Translations under genes and position numbers: made by a program
The notes under the pieces: model-generated
Told to the model about the DNA's origin: nothing
What the model saw: only the letters and a program-made list of their open reading frames with translations
Database searches by the model: none
Part shown: one piece after another, positions 19,805 through 30,919 of the stretch
How positions within the stretch are numbered: position 1 is the first letter of the stretch
How the letters are laid out: every line of letters begins with the position of its first letter
DNA from: Acidisoma sp. L85
GTDB taxonomy: Bacteria > Pseudomonadota > Alphaproteobacteria > Acetobacterales > Acetobacteraceae
Length of the DNA: 64,000 bases
Assembly (NCBI RefSeq): GCF_009765865.1
Contig: NZ_LMUQ01000084.1
Span: 124,138 to 188,137, forward strand
Direction of reading: 5' to 3'

Positions 19805-19916
19805 CGGCATAACAATGATCTACCGGGCGGCGCCGCCTAGGTTTTTCCATTAAGACCGATTTCATCTCGCGGCTGTAGCTATCGAAGCGCGGTAACGGCG
19901 CATTCGAGAGGCGGCC

Positions 19917-20411
19917 ATGCACATCATCCCAATAGAAATCCTAGCAAGGGAACTTGGTCTTGGCGGGTCTCGCCTTGAGGACGGGCAGGTCACGATGCCC
20001 GCCGTTCTGCTGCGCCACCTGCTGGAATGCGCGCTGCGTGCCGCGCCCTTCGATGAGAGCACCTATCTGCTGGCAAATCAGGATGTGCAGGCGGCGATCC
20101 GGCAGGGCCGATATCACTCGGCTCAGGAACAGTTCGTGACCGATGGATATTTCGAGGGGCGGCCGGGGACCGGGCCGGATTTCGACGAAGGCTGGTATCT
20201 GAGCCGCAATCCCGATGTCGCGGAGGCCGTCCAGGCTGGCGTCTGGTCGAGTGGACGGGCGCATTACAAGGCCGAGGGGAAGTTCGAATGGCGCAGCCCG
20301 AATGCCGATGTGGCCGACCAGATCGATCGCTGGCGGCGCTGCTTCCACGCCTCGGTCTCGAAATCGGATAACGGTGCCGCTCAGCGGTCCAGGGCGAGGG
20401 CGCGGGCGTAA
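19917..20411 (+). CDS. protein with two YL-NPDV-HY repeats, function unknown
   Basis: A 164-residue protein carrying two copies of a roughly 35-residue repeat. The first begins YLLANQDVQAAIRQG and ends DGYFEGRPG; the second begins YLSRNPDVAEAVQAG and ends AEGKFEWR. This YL..NPDV..AV..G....HY...G..EGR module occurs, often singly or in tandem, in large surface or glycosyltransferase-linked proteins, but no role is established. No signal peptide is seen. The C-terminus is rich in Arg/Ala and overlaps the convergent rsmI by 31 bases. Confidence 0.6.
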   Translation: MHIIPIEILARELGLGGSRLEDGQVTMPAVLLRHLLECALRAAPFDESTYLLANQDVQAAIRQGRYHSAQEQFVTDGYFEGRPGTGPDFDEGWYLSRNPDVAEAVQAGVWSSGRAHYKAEGKFEWRSPNADVADQIDRWRRCFHASVSKSDNGAAQRSRARARA

Positions 20412-21229
20412 ACCTGACGGCGTGGCAGGCCGGTTTCTCCGGTCACCGTCGCCACTGCTTGCTTCAGGCTGCTGGTGGCGAGTGCGGCGCGCAGGCGAGC
20501 GTCAAGATCCTCGGGCTCGGCATCGGTCTCGGCGGGCGGGCCGAGTAGAACTGTGATTTCGCCGCGAGGCGGATCGGTTTCCACCCCGGCGAGGATCTCG
20601 GTCAAACTGCCGCGGCGCAGCTCCTCGAAGCGTTTGGTGAGTTCGCGTGCCAGGGCGGCTTGCCGGTCGCCGAATATCTTGCGCAGGTCCTCGAGCATTT
20701 CGGCGACCCGATGCGGCGCCTCATGCCAGATCAGGGTCGCGGCAAGACCCGCCGCCTCTGCGGCGCGGATGCGTGCGAAGGCGGCGCGGCGCGCGGCGCC
20801 GCGCGGGGGGGCAAAACCAACGAACAGGAACGGGTGCGGCGGCAGGCCGGAGAGGGTCAGCGCGGTGAGCGCGGCATTGGGGCCGGGCACTGCGGTAACG
20901 GCGATGCCCTCGGCAAGCAAAGCGCGTACTAGACGATAACCTGGATCCGAGAGCAGCGGCGTGCCCGCGTCGCTCACGAGGGCCATTCGCCGGCCGCCAC
21001 GAAGCGCCGCGAGGAGCCGGGGCAGGCGCTCCTCCTCGTTATGATCATGGAGCGGATCGAGTTGGCCGCGAATGCCGAGCGCGGAGAGCAGCCGGGCGGT
21101 GACCCGGCTATCCTCACAGAGTATTGTTTCCGCTGCCCGCAAGGTCGCGATCGCTCGCATTGAAACATCGCCAAGGTTGCCGATCGGGGTAGAAACCAGC
21201 ACAAGTCCGGCGGGCGATCCGGCCATCAT
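20381..21229 (-). CDS. rsmI: 16S rRNA (cytidine-1402-2'-O)-methyltransferase
   Basis: RsmI methylates the 2'-OH of C1402 of 16S rRNA using S-adenosylmethionine. The tetrapyrrole-methylase fold is shown by VLVSTPIGNLGDVSMRAI, ILCEDSRVTARLL, ALVSDAGTPLLSDPGYRLV, VPGPNAALTALTLSGLP and ARELTKRFEELRRG. The open frame begins at 21292, but that start would run 19 bases into the divergent lipoprotein gene; the ATG pair at 21224-21229 just before SPAGLVLVSTP fits the family better. The pairing with a divergent LppC-type gene is common in proteobacteria. Confidence 0.92.
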   Translation of the reverse strand: MMAGSPAGLVLVSTPIGNLGDVSMRAIATLRAAETILCEDSRVTARLLSALGIRGQLDPLHDHNEEERLPRLLAALRGGRRMALVSDAGTPLLSDPGYRLVRALLAEGIAVTAVPGPNAALTALTLSGLPPHPFLFVGFAPPRGAARRAAFARIRAAEAAGLAATLIWHEAPHRVAEMLEDLRKIFGDRQAALARELTKRFEELRRGSLTEILAGVETDPPRGEITVLLGPPAETDAEPEDLDARLRAALATSSLKQAVATVTGETGLPRRQVYARALALDR

Positions 21230-21273
21230 TGGCCAAGGATCGACGGCATCCGTTTCCCCTAGGGAGTGATCGC

Positions 21274-22527
21274 GTGAAGCTGACCCGGACATTGACGCTC
21301 CTCACATCCCTTTTCGGACTGTCGGCCTGCGTCCAGCCGAACACCGGCAGCAATGCGACGGGCGGCGGGACCCCGCAAGCCCTCGGCGCGGGCGGCGCAT
21401 CATCCTCGGCGCGCCGCATCGCGATACTCGTGCCGTTGAGCGGCGCGAATGGCGGGGTTGGCGCGAGCCTCGTCAATGCCGCGAAGCTCGGCCTCGGACT
21501 GACCCAGGGCAGTACGCTCGATGTCATCGATACCGGCAGCACGCCGCAGGGTGCGGCCATTGCCGTGAAGAAGGCGGTTGCGGACGGCGCCGGGCTTATC
21601 ATCGGGCCGCTTACAGCCAGCGAGACTGCGGCGGTCGCCGCGCCGGCTCAGGCGGCGCGTATCGACGTACTCGCCTTCACCTCCGACTCGACGCAGGCGC
21701 GCCCCGGAGTCTGGACGCTTGGCATAACGCCGGCACAGCAGGTCCATGCCCTGGTGCAGGCTTCCGAGGCGAGCGGACATAGCCACTTCGCCGGCCTGCT
21801 GCCGACGACACCGCTGGGCATGGCGCTTGGCGAGGCGCTGCGGCAGGAAGCGGTGCGGGCTGGGTCGCCCTCACCGAATATCCAGACCTATGGCGGCAGC
21901 TTCGCCTCGATGGATGCCGCGGTACGGGCGCTCTCCGATTACGCCGGCAGGCGCGGACCGATCGATGCCCAGGCCAAGCAACTGCGCCTGTCCCATACGC
22001 CGGGGGCGCGATCGGCCGCCACCAAGCTGGAGGGCCAAGGGGTTCCGCCGCCGCCCTTCGACGCCGTGCTCGTGGCCGTGACCGGCGCCAGCCTCAGCGA
22101 GTTGGCGACGCTCTTGCCGTATTATGACGTCAGTTACAGCCAGGTGCGCATCCTCGGGCCAGGGCTTTGGGCGGCCAATCCGGGGGCAGTCGCCTCCGCC
22201 GGCTTCAGCGGCGCGCTCTACGCGGCGCCTGATCCCGCCGCATCGGCGACCTTCGTGAGTACCTATACCCAGGCGAATGGCGGTCCGCCTTCGCCTCTGG
22301 CGGCGCTGGCCTTCGATGCGGGTGCCATCGCCCGCGTCGCTACCGCCGGGGGCTCGGTCGATCAATCCGCCCTGACAAACCCCGCTGGATTCGCGGGCGC
22401 CGATGGCGTTCTGGCGTTGCAGCCGGACGGGCAGGTGCGCCGTGGCCTGGCGGTCTTCCAGGTGGGCTCCGGCGGCGCCCAGATCGTGCAACCGGCGCCG
22501 CAAAGCCTGGCAAGCCCGGGCAGTTAG
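21274..22527 (+). CDS. LppC/LpoA-like lipoprotein, penicillin-binding protein activator
   Basis: A 417-residue exported lipoprotein. The GTG at 21274 follows AGGGAG and gives a signal peptide with lipobox LSAC near residue 15, so the mature protein is lipid-anchored. The rest is a periplasmic-binding fold with IAILVPLSGANGG and FDAVLVAVTGASL blocks typical of LppC. In gammaproteobacteria LpoA of this family activates PBP1A; alphaproteobacterial members are assumed to be related. The longer frame from 21229 would put non-signal sequence before the signal peptide, so I reject that start. Divergent from rsmI. Confidence 0.82.
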   Translation: MKLTRTLTLLTSLFGLSACVQPNTGSNATGGGTPQALGAGGASSSARRIAILVPLSGANGGVGASLVNAAKLGLGLTQGSTLDVIDTGSTPQGAAIAVKKAVADGAGLIIGPLTASETAAVAAPAQAARIDVLAFTSDSTQARPGVWTLGITPAQQVHALVQASEASGHSHFAGLLPTTPLGMALGEALRQEAVRAGSPSPNIQTYGGSFASMDAAVRALSDYAGRRGPIDAQAKQLRLSHTPGARSAATKLEGQGVPPPPFDAVLVAVTGASLSELATLLPYYDVSYSQVRILGPGLWAANPGAVASAGFSGALYAAPDPAASATFVSTYTQANGGPPSPLAALAFDAGAIARVATAGGSVDQSALTNPAGFAGADGVLALQPDGQVRRGLAVFQVGSGGAQIVQPAPQSLASPGS

Positions 22528-22557
22528 GCCCTGTCGCAGGCGAGCAGACCCTCCGGC

Positions 22558-23886
22558 ATGAGTCAGCCGCCGGCGCGAGGGGTCTTGCGCTGGGCTCTGC
22601 TCGTCCTCGCGATACCTGTCACGGCGCAGCTTATCCTGGTCGCCGCGGGTGCTGCGGATCTCGCGGCGAGTTTGTGCTGCATCGCTGTCGAAATCCTGGC
22701 CGGGCTGGGCTTGGGCCTGTTCTTCCGTCGGGATGTCGAGCGTCTTGGCCGGCTCCTGGGCGGTGAGGCGCTGGAGACGCCGCGTCTGGCGGCGCTGCAA
22801 CGGGTGGCGATCGCCGCCAGCCAGCGGATCGCCGAAGCGCAAGGGGAGGAGGCGCGGTTCGGCCGCCTGCTCGGGGCGGAAGCCGCCATCATCGACCGGC
22901 TGCCTGAAGCGCTCGTCATGGTGCGCGCTGATGGCTCGATCGAGCGCACCAATCGGGCGGCGCGCCAGGGATATGGCGAGAATTCGGCGGCCGTGCTGCG
23001 CCACCCGCTGTTGCGCGGTGCCATCGACCGGGCGCGGGCCACGGGAGAGGTGCAAACCGCCGATCTGTTCTTCGCGGCGCCGATGCCGCGCGAGATCCAC
23101 GCCATGGTGACGCCGATGGCGCCCGCTGACCCAGGTGGCGGGGTCGCCTCCGTGCTACTGGTGGATCGCACGCGGGAGCGCGCGGTCGAACGGATGCGCG
23201 CCGATTTCGTAGCAAACGCGAGCCATGAGTTGCGCACGCCGCTGGCCAGCCTGATCGGCTTCATCGAGACGCTGCAGGGGCCAGCGCGGGATGATCCGCC
23301 GGCGCAGGAGCGATTCCTCGAAATCATGGCGCGCGAGGCGGCGCGCATGAACCGGCTGATCGACGACCTCCTCAGCCTGTCGCGTATCGAGCTGTCGGAG
23401 CATCAGGCGCCGCAAGGGCGGATTGACCTCAGGGAGCTGATCCCGCGCATTCTGGCGGGCTTCGAGCCACGGATCGCGGCGCGGGGCATTCGGATCGAGC
23501 TGACACTGCCCGACCTCTCGCCAGTTCCCGGCGATGCCGACCAGATGTCCCAAGTGCTAAGCAATCTTTTGGACAATGCACTTAAATATGGCCGTGAGGG
23601 CGGTACCGTGGGGCTGAGCGTCGAGCAGGTGTCCGGAGCGCCCTGGCCGCGCAGGCCGGGCGTCGCGATCGTCGTTAGCGACGATGGCGCGGGGATCGCG
23701 CGGGTTCATCTCGCCCGTCTCACCGAACGCTTTTATCGCGTTGACAAAGGCCGCTCCCGTGCGATCGGTGGCACCGGTCTTGGTCTTGCCATCGTGAAGC
23801 ACATCGTGAACCGCCATCGGGGGCAGCTGCTCATCGCCAGCGAGGAGGGGCAGGGCTCGCGCTTCAGCGTCTGGCTGCCGCAGTGA
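22558..23886 (+). CDS. PhoR-like sensor histidine kinase
   Basis: A 442-residue two-component kinase. Two hydrophobic N-terminal segments (about 9-31 and 35-55) anchor it in the membrane; a PAS-like domain follows (about 105-205). The HisKA H-box ANASHELRTPLASLIGF lies near residue 225, followed by an HATPase domain with N box LDNALKYG, G1 VSDDGAGIA, F box FYRVD and G2 GGTGLGLAIVKHIV. The architecture and H-box match PhoR, the phosphate-limitation sensor. No response regulator or pst genes are adjacent, so the PhoR assignment rests on sequence only. Confidence 0.8.
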   Translation: MSQPPARGVLRWALLVLAIPVTAQLILVAAGAADLAASLCCIAVEILAGLGLGLFFRRDVERLGRLLGGEALETPRLAALQRVAIAASQRIAEAQGEEARFGRLLGAEAAIIDRLPEALVMVRADGSIERTNRAARQGYGENSAAVLRHPLLRGAIDRARATGEVQTADLFFAAPMPREIHAMVTPMAPADPGGGVASVLLVDRTRERAVERMRADFVANASHELRTPLASLIGFIETLQGPARDDPPAQERFLEIMAREAARMNRLIDDLLSLSRIELSEHQAPQGRIDLRELIPRILAGFEPRIAARGIRIELTLPDLSPVPGDADQMSQVLSNLLDNALKYGREGGTVGLSVEQVSGAPWPRRPGVAIVVSDDGAGIARVHLARLTERFYRVDKGRSRAIGGTGLGLAIVKHIVNRHRGQLLIASEEGQGSRFSVWLPQ

Positions 23887-23998
23887 CGTGCTGAGAGAGC
23901 ACGCATTGCTGCTCACATGGCTGTTGCGGGCCAAACTGCTCGCAATTTCGTGTGCTGCCGACTTGCGGGCGCGCCTTCGCCGCCCTAACTCAGCCCCT

Positions 23999-24604
23999 AT
24001 GAGCGACACGGAAAAACACGACGTTTCTGAAGAGGGCGCGAGCCCCGGCGAGAGCGTGGAGGCGGAGCAGGCCGACCTCACACCGGAGGAGCGCCTGGCG
24101 GCGTTAGAGGCCGAGCGCGAGGATATGCGCGGCCGCTGGCTGCGGGCCGAGGCCGAGATGGCGAACCTGCGCAACCGGACCAAGCGCGAGGTTGATGAGG
24201 CGCGGCAATACGCGGTGCAGAAATTCGCCCGCGATGTCGTCGAGGTTGCCGAAAACCTCAAGCGCGGGTTGGACAGCCTGCCGCCGCCTACCCCCGATGA
24301 GCCTGAGGTGGTTGCTCGGCTGCGAGAGGGTTTCGAGGGGATCGCGCGGAGTTTTGTCGCGAGCCTTGAGCGCAATGGCGTGAAGGCCGAGGATCCGACC
24401 GGCCGTCTTTTCGATGCCAATCTGCATCAAGCCATGGCAGAACAGGAAAGCGGCGAGCATCCTTCCGGTACGGTATTGCAAGCCTGGACGCAGGGCTGGA
24501 CGCTCAATGGGCGCTTGCTGCGGCCGGCGATGGTCGTCGTCACCAAGGCCCCGACGGGGGACGCGCCGCCGATTGCACATCCCGGCACACGTAGCCAGGT
24601 TTGA
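23999..24604 (+). CDS. grpE: nucleotide exchange factor GrpE
   Basis: GrpE releases ADP from DnaK. The 201-residue product has an acidic N-terminus, a long coiled coil (about 45-105, LEAEREDMRGRWLRAEAEM, NLRNRTKREVDEA) and the C-terminal beta domain with FDANLHQAMAEQES and GWTLNGRLLRPAMVVV. The open frame begins 37 codons earlier, but the ATG at 23999 gives the usual MSDTEKH-type start. It directly precedes dnaK and dnaJ; hrcA, often upstream of grpE, is absent here. Confidence 0.94.
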   Translation: MSDTEKHDVSEEGASPGESVEAEQADLTPEERLAALEAEREDMRGRWLRAEAEMANLRNRTKREVDEARQYAVQKFARDVVEVAENLKRGLDSLPPPTPDEPEVVARLREGFEGIARSFVASLERNGVKAEDPTGRLFDANLHQAMAEQESGEHPSGTVLQAWTQGWTLNGRLLRPAMVVVTKAPTGDAPPIAHPGTRSQV

Positions 24605-24667
24605 CGAAACGTGCCCGAATGGCTGCGATAAGATGGGCGCGATACTGCCCAAAATTTAGGCAGTCTA

Positions 24668-24696
24668 CTTGCCCTATCTTGGGGCCTAGCCTATGT
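24668..24696 (+). promoter_or_regulatory. candidate sigma-32 heat-shock promoter of dnaK
   Basis: CTTGCCC at 24668-24674 and CCTATGT at 24690-24696 are separated by 15 bases. This matches the alphaproteobacterial heat-shock pattern, CTTG-type -35 and CYTATNT-type -10. It lies about 72 bases upstream of the dnaK ATG, which is where a RpoH promoter would be expected. Confidence 0.6.
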
Positions 24697-24767
24697 CTTG
24701 AAACAGTTTTCCAAGGGAAGCGCCCGGTGCTTCGGGTCGGCCGCTTCCGCTGCAAAGGGGATATTGA

Positions 24768-26717
<1,950 letters not shown>

Positions 26718-26773
26718 TCAGGACCGACCGCCGGACTTAAACTGACCGGGCCTTAAGAACGGGCTGATATCAT

Positions 26774-26812
26774 CCGAAGGCGCTGCGCTTCGAAAGAAGG
26801 CGGCGCCTTCGG
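26774..26812 (+). other. hairpin between dnaK and dnaJ
   Basis: CCGAAGGCGC (26774-26783) pairs perfectly with GCGCCTTCGG (26803-26812), 19-base loop. There is no T-run after it, so read-through into dnaJ is likely. Such dnaK-dnaJ intergenic hairpins commonly limit dnaJ output or protect the dnaK 3' end after processing; that role is inferred here. Confidence 0.5.
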
Positions 26813-26847
26813 AATTTCAGCGCCACAGGAAGGGCTGAAGACACTTC

Positions 26848-27987
26848 ATGGCCAAGAGCGACTACTACTCATCCCTTGGTGTGGCGCGCGATGCCAGCGC
26901 CGACGAACTCAAGAAGGCCTATCGCAAGCAGGCGATGCAGTTTCATCCGGACCGCAATCCGGGGGACAAGGCAGCCGAGGCGCGATTCAAGGAAGTCAGT
27001 GAGGCCTACGAGGTCCTCAAGGACGACCAGAAGCGCGCGGCTTATGACCGCTTCGGCCATGCGGCCTTCGAGGGTGGCGCCGGTGCGGGCGGCTTCGACT
27101 TCTCGCAAGCCGGTGGGTTGGGCGACATCTTCGACCAGATGTTCGGCGATTTCATGGGGCGGCGCGGCGGTGGCGGCGGCGGCCGGGGTGCGCGCACCGG
27201 CAGCGACATCCGGGCCAATGCCGAGATCGACCTGACCCAGGCTTATTTCGGCGTGAAGACCGAGCTGCGCTTCGCGACCCGCGTCAATTGCGATGCCTGT
27301 GATGGTTCCGGCGCCGAGGGCAAGGACAGCAAGAGCGAGACCTGCCCGACCTGCGGCGGCATGGGCAAGGTTCGCGCGCAGCAAGGTTTCTTCCTGGTCG
27401 AGCGCAGCTGCCCAACCTGCGGCGGCGCCGGCCGGGTGATCCGCAATCCATGCCGCGTCTGCCATGGCGCGGGCACCGTGGCGCGTGAGCGGGTGTTGCA
27501 GGTCGCGATTCCCTCGGGTGTCGAGGACGGCACGCGGATCAGACTCTCAGGCGAGGGCGAGGCCGCGGGTGCCGGTGGTGTGCCGGGCGATCTCTATGTG
27601 CATGTCGCGATACAGCCGCATCCGATTTTCCAGCGCGAGGGCGCCAATATCTTCTGCCGCGTGCCGCTGCGCATCGGTCAGGCGGCGCTTGGCGGTGACG
27701 TCGAGGTGCCGGTGATCGATGGCAGCCGGGCCAAGGTGAAGATCCCCGCAGGGACGCAGAGCGGCGAGCAGTTCCGGCTGCGGTCCAAGGGATTCTCGGT
27801 GCTCCGCAGCGCGGCGCGCGGCGACATGTACATCCAGGTCGCGGTGGAGACGCCGCAGCATCTCACCCGCCGTCAGCGCGAGCTGCTGGAGGAATTCGAC
27901 GAGGAAGCCCAGGGCCACCACAAGGGCAGCCCGGATTCCGAGGGATTCTTCGCGCGGGTGCGCGAGTTCTTTGACGGGAAGGCTTGA
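26848..27987 (+). CDS. dnaJ: chaperone DnaJ
   Basis: Type I Hsp40, 379 residues. The J domain has the invariant HPD at about 33-35 (QFHPDRNPGDK). A Gly/Phe-rich region (about 75-115) follows. The zinc-binding region has four CxxCxGxG motifs: CDACDGSG, CPTCGGMG, CPTCGGAG and CRVCHGAG. The C-terminal substrate domain follows. It stimulates DnaK ATPase and delivers clients. The ATG at 26848 gives the usual MAKSDYYSSLGV start. Order grpE-dnaK-dnaJ is intact. Confidence 0.98.
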   Translation: MAKSDYYSSLGVARDASADELKKAYRKQAMQFHPDRNPGDKAAEARFKEVSEAYEVLKDDQKRAAYDRFGHAAFEGGAGAGGFDFSQAGGLGDIFDQMFGDFMGRRGGGGGGRGARTGSDIRANAEIDLTQAYFGVKTELRFATRVNCDACDGSGAEGKDSKSETCPTCGGMGKVRAQQGFFLVERSCPTCGGAGRVIRNPCRVCHGAGTVARERVLQVAIPSGVEDGTRIRLSGEGEAAGAGGVPGDLYVHVAIQPHPIFQREGANIFCRVPLRIGQAALGGDVEVPVIDGSRAKVKIPAGTQSGEQFRLRSKGFSVLRSAARGDMYIQVAVETPQHLTRRQRELLEEFDEEAQGHHKGSPDSEGFFARVREFFDGKA

Positions 27988-28136
27988 GGTGGGACGGTAG
28001 GCCGTTTGGGCGGCCATTGTTCATGGATTAGATGCTCGCCAATCCGGGTTAAGGCGTGGCCTCGGTTAACCGCATCGATTAGGATGGCCCAGTGCTAGAC
28101 TGGAGGAGCGTCCCTCGCTGCAGTGGAGTGAAACCG

Positions 28137-29132
28137 TCACTTAGTGGGAGGCCGCGCACAATGTCTCTGGTGGCCCACAGGTGGTTTGTAGACCTTCCCT
28201 CGTTGTCCCTTCGCCTTCATGTCGGGATCCAGTAGGAAAGCGTACTCCCATCGGTTAAGATTCCCGGGCAGCCGAACAGCGTCAAACCCAAGTGGCAACA
28301 GAGTGGCGTTGATCGTACGGTTCATCGTCTGCGACAAATTATAGCGCGAACCGGGCTCCATGCCCATATTCTTCGCAATTTCCCCAGCGCTGCGATAGAC
28401 GTTCGGGTTCGCCATTAGATATGCGTACACACTATTTGGATCGTCCAGGTTCGCGATGGTCCTTCCTTTTATGACAGAGGGGTTCCTTTTTGGTTCAATG
28501 GCATAACGAGAGTTCTCGTAGAATTCCTGAGGGGTCTGTGGATTTGCGTGCGGAGGCCCTGGGATGGGTGCATCGGGAGTTAGATTGAGCGTGCCGCCAG
28601 GGTATTCGGCCGAATTGGTCGGCGGTGTTTCGGTAGCCGTCGCGGGCAGATACAGAGGCAGCGTATATGCCGGAGGCGGGGGTGGAAAACCGCCGAGCTG
28701 CTGCCAGCCCGCAGTGGGCACCTCGGAGCCGGGTAGGAATGGCGTCTTGGCGTTGAAGACTTCACCATACGAGGTGTATGGATTTGCATTAAAAAGCACG
28801 GGCTGCGGGAAAGGCGGAGGCAGCGGAGAATCTGCGCCAAGCCACAAAGTATTACCTGCTGACACAGGTGTAGTAGTGGGTGAAGGAAAATTTGAGCCGA
28901 TGTTAGCAAAATTGAAGCTTGGGGGCGTTACTTGCGTCGGCGCTTGGAACATTGGGTTCAGAAAGGTTCGCCTTTTTTTTACCGGAAGTTGCGATTCATC
29001 CGCTTCTGCCAGGCTGAAGGTCCTAGTCGCAGGCGGCGCCAGTACAAAGCTGGCTCCGCCTGACGATGGCTGTTGAGTGTCCGAGCCGGTGCCGTTAGGC
29101 AACACTCGGTTTATGCCATCAGCTCCGCTCAT
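28137..29132 (-). CDS. proline-rich orphan with C-terminal winged-helix-like region
   Basis: A 331-residue protein I do not recognise. The ATG at 29132 follows GGAGGA at close spacing, supporting a real gene. Residues 1-200 are rich in Pro, Thr, Ser and Asn, look disordered and contain a basic cluster VKKRR (51-55) resembling a nuclear localisation signal. The last third is more ordered, with SVYAYLMANPNVYRSAGEI, then SRYNLSQTMNRTINATLLPLGF, and a strand pair ending NRWEYAFLL, suggesting a winged helix. The gene is visibly lower in GC than its flanks and has no homologous neighbours, so recent acquisition is likely. It could be a DNA-binding or host-directed protein; neither is shown. Confidence 0.6.
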   Translation of the reverse strand: MSGADGINRVLPNGTGSDTQQPSSGGASFVLAPPATRTFSLAEADESQLPVKKRRTFLNPMFQAPTQVTPPSFNFANIGSNFPSPTTTPVSAGNTLWLGADSPLPPPFPQPVLFNANPYTSYGEVFNAKTPFLPGSEVPTAGWQQLGGFPPPPPAYTLPLYLPATATETPPTNSAEYPGGTLNLTPDAPIPGPPHANPQTPQEFYENSRYAIEPKRNPSVIKGRTIANLDDPNSVYAYLMANPNVYRSAGEIAKNMGMEPGSRYNLSQTMNRTINATLLPLGFDAVRLPGNLNRWEYAFLLDPDMKAKGQRGKVYKPPVGHQRHCARPPTK

Positions 29133-29388
29133 CAAGTCCTCCAGGTTGTAGTGAGCATTGGGAATCGATCGAATTTGCTCACCGCGGGCTTAATCGCTCA
29201 GTGCCCTGGCGCTACGACGGAGCTTGATTCGCATCCGGCATGTTTGATCGGCGGAAAAGCCTAAGCACTCCGCACGGGGCATAAGGGGAAGACTGTTAGG
29301 CTCGTCTCGCCCAGCCCTCTATTCTCTCCGTGAGACGCCGATGGGCAGCATCCGGCGCAGGATCCAATCCCGCGCTGGATGCCTGCCG

Positions 29389-30819
29389 TCAAGCCGCCTC
29401 GTAACCCACGACGCCCTTGATCTCGAGGAAGTCGTCGAGGCCCCATTCAGACCATTCGCGGCCATTGCCTGACTGCTTGTAGCCGCCGAAGGGTGCCGCG
29501 ATGTCGGAGGGCGGGGCGTTGATGTAGATGGTGCCGGCGCGCATGCGGGCGGCGACGCGGCGGGCGTGTTCGAGGTCCTCGGATTGGATATAGGCGGCGA
29601 GGCCATAGACCGTGTCATTGGCCTTGGTGATCGCCTCCTCCTCGCTCTCATAGGGCATGATCGAGATGACGGGGCCGAAGATCTCCTCGCGCGCGATCCG
29701 CATGTCGTGGCTGACATTGGCGAAGACGGTGGGGCGCACGTAGTAGCCGCGCGTCAGACCGTCCGGACGGCCAGGGCCGCCGGCGACGAGATCCGCGCCT
29801 TCGTCGATGCCGGACTGGATGAGCGCCTGGATCTTGTCGAACTGAACCTGGCTCACCACCGGGCCGAGATTCGAATTGGCGCTGCGGGGATCACCAACGA
29901 CGAAGTTCTTCGCGGCGTCGCGCGCGAGATCGACCACCTCGGCATGGCGCGCGCGGGGCACGAACATGCGCGTGGGGGCGTTGCAGCTCTGGCCGCTATT
30001 GCTGAAGCAATTGGCGATGCCCTCGGGCACGCGCTTCGCGAAATCGGCGTCGTCCAGCAGGATATTCGCGGATTTGCCGCCGAGTTCCTGATGCACGCGC
30101 TTGACCGTATCGGCGGCGGCCTTGGCGACCAGGATACCGGCGCGGGTCGAGCCGGTGAAGGACATCATGTCGATGCCCGGATGTGAGGAAATAGCGGCGC
30201 CCACCACGCCACCCTCGCCATTGACCATGTTGAAGACACCGGCGGGCACCCCGGCGGCCTGCATGACCTCGGCGAAAATGACGCCGGTCACGGGCGCGAT
30301 CTCGCTGGGCTTGAGAACCATAGTGCAGCCGGAGGCGAGCGCCGGGCCGACCTTGCAGGTGATCTGGTTGAGCGGCCAGTTCCAAGGCGTGATCATGCCG
30401 ACGACGCCGATCGGTTCCTTCACGATCCGCGTGCTGCCGCGCATTTCCTCGAAACGATACTCCTTGAGGACGCGCAGAATCTCGCGGAGATGGGCCTGGC
30501 CGATCCAGGCCTGGGCGCTGCGGGCCCATTCGAGCGGCGCGCCCATCTCACGCGACACCGCATCGACGATATCCTCGTAGCGCTTGTCGTATTCGGCGTT
30601 GACGGCCTCCAGCAGCTCGATGCGCTCTTTCACGGTCGCGCGGGAGAAGCTGTCGAAGGCGCGGCGGGCGGCTTTTACCGCGAGGTCGACATCGGCGCCG
30701 CTGCCGACGGAGATTTCGGTGAAGGCGTCCTCGGTCGAGGGGTCGATGACCTCAACTCTCTTCGGTGTGATGGGATCGACCCAGGCGCCATCGATGTAGA
30801 ATTTCAAATTGTTCGTCAT
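29389..30819 (-). CDS. NAD(P)-dependent aldehyde dehydrogenase
   Basis: ALDH superfamily, 476 residues, oxidising an aldehyde to the acid. Visible motifs are ITPWNWPLNQ, LKPSEIAPVTG, FTGSTRAG, HQELGGKSANIL (general-base Glu) and NSGQSCNAPTRM with the catalytic Cys. The C-terminal block AAPFGGYKQSGNGREWSEWG is typical. It is the last gene of the minus-strand sugar catabolic run and could oxidise an aldehyde released by the aldolase of that run; the substrate is inference. The family match is firm. Confidence 0.9.
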   Translation of the reverse strand: MTNNLKFYIDGAWVDPITPKRVEVIDPSTEDAFTEISVGSGADVDLAVKAARRAFDSFSRATVKERIELLEAVNAEYDKRYEDIVDAVSREMGAPLEWARSAQAWIGQAHLREILRVLKEYRFEEMRGSTRIVKEPIGVVGMITPWNWPLNQITCKVGPALASGCTMVLKPSEIAPVTGVIFAEVMQAAGVPAGVFNMVNGEGGVVGAAISSHPGIDMMSFTGSTRAGILVAKAAADTVKRVHQELGGKSANILLDDADFAKRVPEGIANCFSNSGQSCNAPTRMFVPRARHAEVVDLARDAAKNFVVGDPRSANSNLGPVVSQVQFDKIQALIQSGIDEGADLVAGGPGRPDGLTRGYYVRPTVFANVSHDMRIAREEIFGPVISIMPYESEEEAITKANDTVYGLAAYIQSEDLEHARRVAARMRAGTIYINAPPSDIAAPFGGYKQSGNGREWSEWGLDDFLEIKGVVGYEAA

Positions 30820-30919
30820 CGCCTATTCCCTCCGGCCATGCGCTGGGCGGTTCGTCTGCCGCCACGCTTTGATCCGCAACTATCCTCCGGCTAGGGCATG
30901 CCCGCAACAGGCGAGGCGA

